Positions 48,993 to 60,010 of a DNA stretch of 64,000 bases are shown piece by piece (the stretch's first letter is position 1; every line of letters starts with the position of its first letter). Source of the DNA: Lindgomyces ingoldianus (Eukaryota > Ascomycota > Dothideomycetes > Pleosporales > Lindgomycetaceae); the NCBI RefSeq assembly GCF_010093535.1, contig NW_022985174.1, positions 1,104,566-1,168,565 on the forward strand, in the 5' to 3' direction. Position numbers and translations under genes: made by a program. Below the pieces are notes generated by a model. That model was not told where the DNA came from. It saw nothing but the letters and a program-made list of their open reading frames with translations, and searched no databases.

Positions 48993-51900
48993 GATGGATG
49001 GATGGACTGTTGATGTGGTTGGTGGTAATACTTCGTTCTTTCCCGACACCTAGTGTCGATATTTCCTTAAGTCTTCGTCTCATCATAGAGCGCCTTTCTA
49101 CGCAGGCATCAGTTACCACGACCGCCCTGGCACCATCTTGTCCCCATTTTCTATTTGTAAATCTTAGATTTGTATGTTTAACGCTAGACTTTTGAACAGG
49201 ATTACCAAGACATTCATGGATCCTACAGCTCGCTCAAACATGAATTGTGAAACCTTCTTGCATGAAAACATTCTCATTAACCTAAAAGTATCAACCCTGT
49301 CAATCCTGGCTAAGTTTCCTCACATTCTAATATCCATCCCCCTACGCGTAGTTTCTGGTCAACGAAGGTTTGGTGGAGAGCTTTCACGGCACCGACAAAG
49401 ACCTCCAGCGGCCACACATTCTTCTGCTTCTCGTCTACCCGTTTCAACATCAATACCTATCCCTGTCGCCTCTTCTCTAACTTCTGTCTTTAGGAAGCGA
49501 GAACCTGCATGCCAAGAAATACCCTAAATTTATATGCAACGCCTTTCACAGCTGGTAGAAGGGAAAGCTAGTAGACAGTATTAAGCCTAGGAGATAAAAA
49601 ACAATCTTTCTTATTAAGGTACCCCCCAAAAATGCTATTTTAAAGCTGCTCTGACACCTGGATTTCGTCTGCACAAAATCCGAGCTAGGTACCTGTTTTG
49701 CCCGTCTATTCCCTTGAGGCTAGCAATTAGTATAGAATTGAGGTTTCCGAGACTAGGGAGTGCCCTGCCCCTTTCGCAAAGAATCTTTTAAGCACCTTCG
49801 TCCTACAGTACTTATAATACCATTTTTTTACACTTGATGAGCAAGTCTTCAGCTAAGCGCTTTAAATACACTTGTATTATCATTACTAGCCTTGCTATAA
49901 ACTTTACCCCGAGCGTACCACAACAGAGACTTACGGGCAATGTTGAAGTTCAAGTGATTGTTAGCTAGACTGTTCTCAAACTCTATTAGCCAATTTTTAG
50001 GTCATGTATGATATGAGAGCTAAGGCTTGGCTGAACGCTCCAAGAGTTCTAAACTGGTTTTCTTACTACGTTCGTTTCTACAGTATAGTTATAAAAGTAG
50101 TAAATGTAAGGATTAGCCGAATATGAAAGTCTAAGGGGACTTTGATGCATGCCGGAGCAAAGGCGAATACTAGCATTGACAAAGTTTATTGTACTACTCC
50201 ACAGGCTTCACTGGCGGCTGTCTCTCGAGAATATTGAAGTCCTGCATGATGGGTCAGAGTGACAAGAATAGTCCGAAACGGAGAAGGCTTTGGTGGAGGA
50301 AGTGCTTCAACGTCACGACACAGTGAATGAAACTTGGTTCATAGTTGGACAACATGCTGGCCACATATTTAAAGCATTTGATTCCGATATTCACATCCTG
50401 GTGGCAGCATATTTGTAAAGAGCTAAGACCAAATGGGCTCTTACCGGATGAGTCTCCTACTCTTCCCTACGAACACGTGGGGTATTCATGCATTAGCACC
50501 CAAGCCTTGCGCCACTCCCCTTTTCCCGAACCCTCCTTCCTCATCCTTCCCCAATAAAAGCAAGGCGGAACCCTTCCGACCCATGCTCTGCAAAACATTG
50601 CACACCGCTGACTAAATACCAGGCTTCCAGACTTCGAGACATCGGATCCGATCGGGCATTATGCGCCTCGTCCATACATCCTAGATATACACACGCATGG
50701 ATATGACGCACTTACGGACGTACGCATGTACCCCTCTTCCCACATGAAGCCCTCATCGGAGAGTGGGGCTAGCGCTCCAGCTGCTTCAGAAGCGTTGGGG
50801 AAGTGAGGCGGAGGCGGGGATAAGGCGAGGGGAAGGGAAGAGAGCGAGTGAGGGTAAGGTGGAGTCGACAAGCAAGGTACAAGGAGGCAGGGAGTTGGTG
50901 AGATAGCAAGAGGAGAAGTTAGAGGATGTGACTGTGTGCGATGGCGAATAGTTGATATAATGGAATTGTGCTAACAATGGTTATCTTGGCGAAAAATTTG
51001 TACTTTGAGGGTTGGAGGTTTGGTGGGAGAGGGACTTGAATCAGAATTTAGATGAGATTTCCGTCATAAGGTTACTGGGCGATATACCCAAGGCAATGGC
51101 TGTGGGTTTCTCGCGCTGAAGCGTTTCTCCAGTTTCCAAGCTCAACGTGTCTTTCCTCGCTGCTTTGGTATGGGATCGGATGACTGACCATAAGATCTTT
51201 GATTTCTTACTGGCATCCATCTCATAACGAATAAAAGTCCCATGAGATCTTCAAGACACCAGTGCATCTTCCTTATTTCCGAGCACAAAGTACAAGTATA
51301 CATGAGTTTAAAGTCATCTATATACAATCATCTCAATAACATCATACATGGCTATCTTCGTGAGCGGGAATTGCCGTGGTTCGCTTTTCAAACGCCGGTT
51401 GAGAGACTAAGTTTGTTGCAATTAGGAGAGATTGGAGGACAGGAAGTGTTGACGGCTAAGACGCTATGGAGAATACTCATAGAGTATAGAGGTGTGTTCG
51501 TATGAGAGAAGTTGGGGGACCTGCTGAGTATTGGTAGTCAAAATGCTTGGAGAGCGTTCGGACAGGGTAGAGCCGTGGTGTTGTTGCAAGCTGTATTCTC
51601 GTCGTCATTCGCAAGTACCACACGAGCCTTCTTCAACATGATGATATCTCCGAAGCGTCGAAGACGACGAGATCGAGTATTCGGCTCGCCGATGAAGTCC
51701 AAGGCAGACTCCTCGACTCGTTCGTATCGTGTTGGTGGCGGCAGTGTGGTAAACGCCCACCTGATTCGTACGAGGCTCGGCCGAGGACGACGCATAGGTA
51801 ATAACATCAACGAGATGAATACCAGATCTTCCGGACGGCGGTGTGGTTATCTCAAGTTCCTTCACCCCTTCTATCGTGAGGCTCGGAACCCCCGGAACAA

Positions 51901-52555
51901 CGAAGCTATAGTAGTCTCGCACAACAACAACCAATCTAGGAACTTTCCCGACTCGCAGAGCGAAGTAAATCCGAGCCTTCGGAAGCGGGATCATTCAGAG
52001 TGAAAGGGTCGGGGGTGCTTCGGCATCGCGCGGAACGTTGTTCCGTTGGGTCTTGATTCGTTGATTAGATAAGGCAGGCCATGCATTCCTTGGTGGGTTT
52101 GGTGCAGGTCGGTGCGCGGCGCGCCATTTGATTCCTCATGCATCCAAATCACACGACCGCTAGCGTCGGTGCGGCAATTTTTCGTGTGTTCACCGGCCGG
52201 CCGGGCTGGCTGAGGAACAACATGTGGTGGTAGATGGTTGACGCAATCCAGAGTGGCGGAGTTCTGCATGTGTTCTGCGTTCTGCGTTTGCGTTTCAGGA
52301 GGTTGAAGATCAAAGGCCTTTCACGGCCCCCAACATCCAAGTGGATGTACCAATCAAGTCCGGGCTCGTACAGGTCGCCTAATCTGTCTTCGGCGGAATC
52401 AAAAACACGGCGTGGGTTGATAGGAAGGTCGTCGCGTCATGGGTGTCAGATGAATACAGAATGCTTGGAGTGATTGAAGGACAGTCTTTGACCTGTTATG
52501 CACTGTTGGTGGGTTAGCGAGTATATAGATAGAGTGTGAGGTGGCACTGCAGGTT
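48993..52555. other. 3.5 kb gene-poor spacer
   Basis: The left end is the ABC transporter 3' UTR. From about 49,540 to 50,180 the sequence is TA-rich with frequent TAG/TAA in all frames, like a mutated repeat relic. Overlapping open frames on opposite strands at 51512-52003 (plus) and 51605-51994 (minus) have no recognised domain and no convincing splice partners, so no gene is called. Confidence 0.45.
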
Positions 52556-53417
52556 TCAAGGCGACCTGAACCGTTGGGTTGCGGGTGCAGATGCGAGGAA
52601 CGAGAGGGCCTGACTGACGCTTGAGATGCCTTGTGATTGTCCTGTCGTCCTTCTACAATGTCCATATGAACCCAGAATGAAGAGATCCGCATTTGGAACC
52701 GGTTCATGAGGCTGTTGAGGCGGGGTTGGTAGTTGTTCAAAGGCTTGTTGTGTGTGCGGCGGAGTGAATTGAAAGTCTTCATGTCCGCCATGTAATTGAG
52801 GTGCAAAGTCTACGCTAGGTATCCACTGGGGTACATTCCATGATGCGAGATTCACCTGCGCCGGGTGTTCATAGATTGGAGGGTTCCAGGCCGGCTCGAT
52901 GTTGGCAAATGGAGGTGTCGTAGCTGCAGTCGTGAGGAGGTGGTCATCGAATGTTGTCGTGGTTGCCAGCACTGGATCTATTACATTTTCGCTGGTTGAC
53001 GATAACGAGTTGAACTCGATATTTGAAGAGAATACTCGATCCAGTATCGGTCCCGGGACGTGATATTCGGATGAGATAGATCGCGTGCGCGCTTCGTGGC
53101 TCGATTTCTGAGCCTTTGGAGTTAGTTGATCTGTCGAACCTTGATCTCGAATAAGTTGCTGCAAGTATTGCAGCTTCCTTTTGCGCTTTTCTCCTACAAA
53201 GACTCTTCAATTACTTTCCTGTAATGTAGAGGATGCGAGCTGACGAGAATGCGAACTCACGATAATTCCTAGAAGCTATTCGGTTCTGCTGCTTTCGAAT
53301 CTCACTATTGACCTTCCTTGGTTTCTGGCCCGTTGACGGATCAATTTCCACGTCCCGCTTTGGTTTCCTTCCAGGTCGTGACGAAGAGGGTTGTTGTTGA
53401 GTAGTGGTCGATGTCAT
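52556..53417 (-). CDS. Short bZIP transcription factor
   Basis: Exons 53261-53417 and 52556-53193 (67-base intron) encode 264 residues. Splicing inside the basic region joins RKQQNRIASRNYR to EKRKRKLQYLQQL, giving a complete basic DNA-contact motif (N-x2-A-S-x2-Y-R) at about residues 42-60. Only the first zipper heptads are visible; after LQYLQQLI the sequence becomes polar with Gly, Ser and Pro, so the zipper is much shorter than usual. The N-terminus is a Thr/Gln/Ser tail with RPGRKPKRD, a possible nuclear signal or AT-hook-like patch. The rest is Pro/Gln/Thr-rich like an activation region. The gene is divergent from the dehydrogenase on its right. Targets are unknown. The C-terminal ~40 residues are less certain, as another splice could alter them. 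Confidence 0.75.
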
Positions 53418-54568
53418 GACGCCAGCGGACGATGAGACTCTTGAAGTGAAGTGACGGTGTGAAGTGGAAGCAATGGCAGGTGAGCGCTTTGAAGAACTTG
53501 ATTAGTGAAATACGACCTTGGCAAGGTTCTCTATTCAGGTTTATACCTCTTCAACCATCGAACCTCGGAGATAATTACTTACCTAGAATAAGAGCAGCTG
53601 CCTTGCGAAGCCCTTTTCTTGGAAGCTGAATAATGAAGACAAGAATAGCAACCTAGGAGACAACAAACAAAGGTAATGCTCGATCCCAAACGCACTTAAC
53701 CTTAACCTTAATTCTGCAGCGGAACGGTTCTGGATCAGGGGCGTGCGGTGTCGAGATGCAAGTGTTTCATTCGTAGTCTTTTCTCCTCTCAAAGGCAATG
53801 TCAGGCTGTGACCGGAGGGTCGAAGTGATCGTATTAACATATACCGGAATAGGCACGCTAATCCCCCCAAGTGATGGCTTCAGAGATGAATCATCAGGGT
53901 TGGGGATGCTGGCCGAACATTCGTCCGAAACCGCACTCACGTGATGGGAGGCAGGTTGGGAGCGATGTTCGCAAGGGGCGGCCGGCCGTCCGCTCTGCGA
54001 CGCGCATGATGCCGTTTTGCCGCTGTGGCGGAAGGAGGAGATCGTGGAGCCTTGTGGGTGGTGAAGGACAGGGTTGACGAGAGCTTAGGCAACTTACGGC
54101 ACGACTAAGCCATTTTAGGGTACTGTTCGACACGCCTGTCGACATGCCGGGTTGAACGAAGATGCTTAATTTCCATGCTTGCTTGAAACGCTGCCCAATG
54201 ATCTGACGCAAAAAGCTTACACACCCCTCACCTGTTTTACCGCCGATTCTGTCCCGTCACAAAGTGATTCAAAGCTTCGCGAATGGAAGTTGTTGCTCGA
54301 ATATCTTCATCCGGATGTTGTTCGTTTAGCAAAGGACTTACAGTATCTCCATTTTCCCTTACCATCCCTTGTGTCGACAATGTTAACTCCACCGTGGTTC
54401 TCGAAACTCCGAGAATCATAGCTAAAGACAAGAGCATATAACAAGATAATGGTCAGTGTGGCAATGGATTTTCAGATCAGTCATCGAATATCTACGACCT
54501 GAACGCATATGCTAGCTGAAATTAATCTGCAGCGTTGAGACTATTTGTCACAAATTCCGACCGCCTTC
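53418..54568. other. Divergent spacer between bZIP and dehydrogenase genes
   Basis: No gene is supported. A CACGTG lies at 53938-53943. The region is the shared promoter zone of the bZIP gene (leftward) and the short-chain dehydrogenase (rightward). Confidence 0.45.
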
Positions 54569-56328
54569 ATGTTTCACCGAGGGACCGTGTTTTCCTCCGA
54601 TAAGGAGGTCATGCAGTCAGTGCTCAAGCGTCAGGTCGAGCAGTCAGGGAAGTTCCCCCCGGATTCGACTGCGGAGAGTGTAGCGGCAGTGTTGGCAGAC
54701 GAGATCACTAGTAAAACAAGTAAGAATCTTACCTCTTCACTCAATGTGGGACTCTTGTGATTAACCCTGGAATCTGTAGTCATCATCACTGGCGTGTCCC
54801 CTTCAGGTATGTGTGTCCAGATGCTCGGCTGCATGCTGTCGCGTACTGTGGAACAATACCAAATAGAGATGAGATGATCTATTCGCACCTATTTCTGGGC
54901 TCAGAGAAGAAGTCAAGATGTTGCAGGCTCCTGACCTTCAGGTAATCCAAGCATAGTCTGTCACATGTGCAAGCCTATGGCATTGCATTTTAGCATAGAT
55001 GACTAGAAAAGGCAAGGGTTTTCGCTGAAGGTAGAGGCTGCAGGTTTTTACAAAAAGTTACTTCGTATTAGGGCTTGACTCAGTTCCAGCAATGAGTTTC
55101 AGAGATCCATCCGCCGTGCCTCGGTATCCGTAGTGTGCGCCAACATGCTGTTGGACATATACTTAGATGTTGGGCGCAGCTAACACAATGGTAGGCCTTG
55201 GAGCTGAGGCCGCCCGTGTCATATTCAAACACAACCCAAAGCTCCTAATCTTAGCAAGCCGCAGCAAGAAGGCGATTGATGATACAATCGTCGCAATCGG
55301 AGGCTCGAGCGCTTCGAAAAACGTCAGAGCCGTCGAATTCGATCTCTCTGATTTTAAATCAGTCAGGAAAGCGGCAGAGGAGATTCTCGAGACTGCGCCA
55401 GCGGTAGACGTTCTCATCAACAATGCGGGCATCATGAGTAAGTCGTCCCCGGGTTGAGCGTTTGAAAGGTTAGAAATAGGCTGGTGAGTCGAGGGTTGAT
55501 CATTCCGTAGTGTTGCCGGAGTTCAAGACGACTAAGCAGGGGAATGAGATGCAGTTTGGGGTCAACCATCTTGGGCATTTCCTCTTCACCAACCTTCTCA
55601 TACCATCTCTTCTCCAGTCTCCCGCTGGTTGCGTCGTCAACATCTCAAGCGCCGGACACCGAGTGAGCGGCGTTCATCTCGAGGATGTAAACTTCAGTGT
55701 GAGTCCGAGAGTATACTGTAGCAATGATCTCCTCGCTAACATTTGCCTGAACTGTAGAACGGAAAAACCTACGAACCCTTCATAGCCTATGGACAATCGA
55801 AATCCTCCAACATCCTCTTCTCCGTGTCACTGACGCATAAGCTTGGAAAGAAAGGACTACGAAGTTTTGCTGTCGATCCTGGTGGTAAGTGAGACATGCC
55901 TGTCCTTATAAATTCTAACATTTCTTGAAGCCATTAACACCACGGGCCTCAACCTCGGTATACCCATGGAGAAGAAGATAGAAATGGGTGCATCCCACTA
56001 TGCCACCCCTAAGCGATTGACTTAACTGATGTGGTGTAGGATGGTGGGATACGGATGGAACTCCCTCGGCGAATATCCCGGTCCACAGTAGGGGAGGGAG
56101 CATCATCTTATATTGTCGCAGCTTTTGATAAAAATATAGCTGGTAAGGCAATGGAAACCGAATGCCATAGGAGCCCGTACTAACTCCCTCCCAGGGCAAA
56201 GTGGCAGCTGCCTTGCAAAAGCTAACATCGATCCTACCACTGAGGCTCACGCAACGGATCCAGAGATCGCTGAAAAGTTGTGGCTGCTGAGTGAAAAACT
56301 GGTCGGGCAAGAGTTTCATTACCAATAG
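54569..56328 (+). CDS. Short-chain dehydrogenase/reductase, one apparent frame break
   Basis: NAD(P)-dependent oxidoreductase of the fungal retinol-dehydrogenase-like SDR group; substrate unknown. Exons 54569-54719, 54780-54806 (27 bases), 55195-55437, 55511-55698, 55758-55884, 55931-55987, 56040-56142 and 56195-56328 give about 343 residues. The tiny second exon supplies the cofactor loop: ITGVSPSG joined to LGAEAARVIF. Also visible are NNAGIM, the active-site ISSAGH Ser, catalytic YGQSK (Tyr-x3-Lys), VDPGAINT and a normal end (AEKLWLLSEKLVG). The intron before exon 3 is 388 bases, long for this window, with a good GCTAAC branch site. Exons 6 and 7 do not join in frame: donor after GGG at 55986-55988 leaves one surplus base, while the exon 7 frame DGGIRMELPRR is clearly the right one. 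It is either a sequencing error or a young pseudogene. Confidence 0.72.
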
Positions 56329-58085
56329 CTCTATCCCATATGATCGATTCGAAAGGGTGCGGGGAGGACTAAGGCGACGAATTGGCCTTGGAAGAATTCA
56401 TCAGTGATAATATTACCATAGGATACTAGAGCATACCAATCAAATTTGCTGTCCAAATCCTTTCCTATATGCTAAGATACAAATCGGAGGACTCAATATG
56501 AGACTATCCATCAAACTAGTTTCTAGATTTGTGTTCATGTTTCAAGGGATGCGCTGCATGCACAAATTCGGGCCCGCTTGGAGTCCTGCATTACTTATCG
56601 TCCCAGACAGAGTGCAAAAGAGACTCCGATTCCTGAACTCGAGGTGTTGATATGATACCACGATCCAGAACTTCCATCCGTTAGTAAAGATGCGCTTTCT
56701 TCAAAGCTGAGTCGCTCGCTGCCTAGTTTCTGGCCTGCAATGCTCTACGACTATGCAACCCTGGAATGTTGTAATCTGTGGATACACTGGTTGGATCCAC
56801 AAAGTATCCAAGGAAGAGGAAACACTAACTTGTCATTTGAGATTGATCTCAGATACCCCGGCATTTATGTTCGATGCCAAAACAACGAGAACTCGAATCT
56901 CATGCGACCCGAATAATGGAATGTCAGAATTGCCATCTGGAAGTGGGCGACGGAAATGGCTTCGCTCAGGCACTTGGGCGATTGAAACGGTTCGGAGGGC
57001 GCCGGAGAGGTCCTTTTCACACCGGGAAAGGTATGTGAGCTGCAAGACCTCAGGAGAGCATCAACTATTGAGATCACGTGCCCAAGCTAACCTCGGAATC
57101 GATCTGCCCCTGATCCAATCCGTCGGGTCGCTTGCATGACCTCACATCACAGGAACTAGAGCTACGGATCCGGAGTTGGCTAGAACATTGCCCCTCGATC
57201 CAATCCTTTGATCATGGACAACTATCTGCGCAATTGCGATGTCAATGATCTATTGGCATTTTCTCCCGAGGAAGAAATGTCTCGTCCCGTTCCCGCTGTC
57301 TGTTGCGCCGCATTGGTAGGAAACACAATCCAAGCGCCCTCGTCCCGCAAGAAGAAAACCCTTTCTCTTACAGAAACACTCCAAGCTTCCAAGGGACGCT
57401 TTCCATAATCGTGACTCGATATTGAATCTGTTTTGGGCATTTGATCCTTGTCAATATTCTTTTCCCACTTCAGCTCCCTTCGTATTCCCTCGTGGCTACC
57501 TGGATTTTCCGGAAATTAAACCATGTCAGGAGATTTCTGGGGACTAGTACCCTCGCCTAACATCATTTTTGGGCGTGCACTCGCTGGGAAGCGCTCATGA
57601 GCTGTTTTAACGAGGGACGCCTTCGCTCCTCTTTCCCGCAAGCTGATTTAAGGAAACGCCCTCGCTCCGCCTGGCCGCCATGATGAATGTTTCCGCGAAT
57701 GACGACGCCCGGCCCTCGCATGCATGACACTTTGACAACCTTTTCGAGTCTCTCCAAGACGCCGAATTAAGGTTTCCTCATACCCGCCAAGACGAAGAGC
57801 CCCGTCGCTAAACAAAAGAATAAATATTCTCCTGAGAAGCGCGTCGAGGCTTGTTGAGGCTTGAAAGATGTGTAGACAGGCATTTCCGAAGCGATCATGG
57901 GCATTGAGAGCGAGGAATATAATACTGCCATGTCCTTGTGTTAAGTTACTCTTTTCCTTTTCTCATCGCTCTTGCAGTTTACTCTCTGCAGTCTTTCGTT
58001 AAGCCGAGGCAAGCTTTGTCTCATCCATTCGTTATCATCCTAATACGCAAATAAAACTATCTTTAATACTAATTCTACTACAATA
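56329..58085. other. Spacer before the chitin-binding gene
   Basis: No gene is supported. The largest frame (56753-57139 plus) has no recognised domain and overlaps other frames. The final 150 bases are pyrimidine-rich then A/T-rich, a plausible promoter and 5' UTR for the gene at 58086. Confidence 0.45.
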
Positions 58086-60010
58086 ATGGCCGCCTGCCGA
58101 TTTGGGTCTCCGGACCTGGTGACTTCCATTACTGGAACCGCTGCAACACCAACGTTTGCTTTCGATGCTACTAACTCCAATTACTTTGGGTTGGTCGGTA
58201 GTTTCACTTCCACTAGTTAGTATATTTGAAGAATAAATGTTTGTTATAAGCTGATCGCCTTCAGACAACGGGGCCACCTGCTCGTTCCCTACTCGTTCTG
58301 TGGGGGGTGGGAGGACGTCGACCTATGCCATCACCCCAATCATCGTTACGACCAGTAACTTTATCGGAAAGACAACAACCTGTGACCTGCTTGCTCCCCC
58401 ATCGATCATCTCTGCATCTGGTGCCTCCACTACCTATTCCGGCATCAACTGCCCTAGCGTAACCGACAACAAATTTGCGCCCGGAACCTATACTCTTCGG
58501 TTCTCCCAGCCCAATGTCAATGGCGTTCCAGATATTACCTCGAGGGTATTCATTGTGGCCTCGCCGACATTTGTTACCGACCACATCACCGCGACTGTGA
58601 TCCAAACAGCTAGTGCTGCCGCCATCCCGTCATCAACCACCACGTAAGCTTCCTTGGTGGACCAGAGTTCTGGTCCCATGGTAGACTAACAATGAATTAG
58701 GGTCACCTCGTACTCCTCAACTGTCACCGAAACTCCCACCCCTGGCGCCGATCAGACTGTGACTGTGACCGCTTGGAACTCCGGCGTCGCTACTACAACT
58801 GTTACCGATATTGTCCAGTCTTGCTCCCCAAGCAACATCCCGACTTCTTCAGATACACAAATTTCGTCTTCAAGCTCGGCCGATGTTCCATCTTCTACCC
58901 CAGCAAGCTCAAGCGACAGTTCATCTTCCATCCCTGCAAGCTCGAGCGATATTCCATCTTCTACTCCCGCTAGCTCCAGTGATATTCCATCTTCCACCCC
59001 CGCAAGCTCCAGTGATATTCCGTCTTCCACTCCTGCAAGCTCAACTGATGCAACGCCAACGTCCACCTCCTCTTTTGTCAGCAGCACACCAACGCCTAGC
59101 CTTGTAATCTCTCCCAATGGCGAATGTGGCGCTGCATCAGGACAGACTTGTCTCGGCTCAACCTTCGGTAACTGCTGCTCAGCCTATGGATATTGTGGAG
59201 CCACAGATATATACTGCCAAGCGGCCGAAGGCTGCCAAGCCGGCTTCGGAGACTGCATCCAACCGTCACCAGTCTCCAGCAGCGCGCTCCCAACCTCCAC
59301 CGTCAAGGTCTCGACCGATGGTCAATGCGGTGGCGCGAACGGTGTCTGCACGGGCAGCGGATTCGGAGACTGCTGCTCTCCTTATGGATGGTGCGGATCA
59401 TCTCCGGATCATTGTGGTGCCGGCTGCCAGGGCCTTTTCGGCACATGTAACTCCTCTCCCAGCACTCTCGCAACAGTTACTGGAACTGCGCCTCAGCCTA
59501 CTTCGACGCAAAAGGTCTCTCTTGATGGATCATGTGGCGGGACTGGAGGACAGACTTGTCTTGGAAGCGTCTTTGGCGACTGCTGCTCGGAGTATGGATA
59601 TTGCGGTAACACGGCTTTGTACTGCTCCACTGGCTGTCAATCGGTAGGCTAATCACCTCAATTACCCATCCTTCCACTGCTAATACTTTCAGGCCTTTGG
59701 AACCTGCACCACTCCTGCAAAACGGTCCGCTCAGAAGCCTGCAAAGCGTGCCATTCTTGGCGTAGGACCGGACTACACTTATCCCCCCATCCCGCACAAG
59801 ACTGTCACCGATGGTGTTACCCAGGCTGTGACTGTGACCCCTACCTCGGGTGTGAAGACGACAACTGTTTTTGAGATCACGACAACGACCCTGCCGGCTG
59901 TGTCGGGCAGCATTGTGACTGTGACGGAGAGTGCTGGTATTACGTACACGTCGACGGAGACGGTCCATGCCACAAGCACTGTTTGCGTTGCACCGATCCG
60001 AAGGCACTAG
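58086..60010 (+). CDS. Ser/Thr-rich protein with three chitin-binding (ChtBD1) modules
   Basis: Exons 58086-58215, 58265-58643, 58701-59643 and 59693-60010 encode 589 residues. Three hevein-type chitin-binding modules are clear from their cysteine spacing (Cys-Gly...Cys-Leu-Gly-Ser...Cys-Cys-Ser-x-Tyr-Gly-Tyr-Cys-Gly) at about residues 308-358, 375-421 and 444-490; the third is split by the last intron. Before them lies a Ser/Thr/Pro stalk with five 11-residue repeats (SSSDIPSSTPA type). After them comes a KR-containing stretch (KRSAQKPAKR, a possible Kex2 site) and a Thr/Val-rich tail. Such proteins sit in the wall or mask chitin outside the cell. No signal peptide is visible at this start (MAACRFGSPDLV) and the upstream frame closes with TAA, so the true first exon may be missing. 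No catalytic domain is present. Confidence 0.83.
58873..59037 (+). repeat. Five 33-base tandem repeats inside the chitin-binding gene
   Basis: Units begin with AGCTC at 58873, 58906, 58939, 58972 and 59005, in exact 33-base register, with a partial sixth at 59038. Each encodes an 11-residue Ser/Pro/Thr unit. Units four and five are nearly identical, which suggests recent copy-number change by slippage or unequal exchange. Confidence 0.9.

Noticed and set aside
51512..52003. 163-codon plus-strand frame and its antisense partner at 51605-51994
   Set aside because: Two opposing frames of similar length with no domain, no signal peptide and no splice partners; neither can be preferred.
55167..55194. 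Dehydrogenase start at ATG 55167
   Set aside because: This segment is the 3' end of an intron (GCTAAC branch site, GTAG acceptor). Starting here would destroy the cofactor motif supplied by the exon at 54780-54806.
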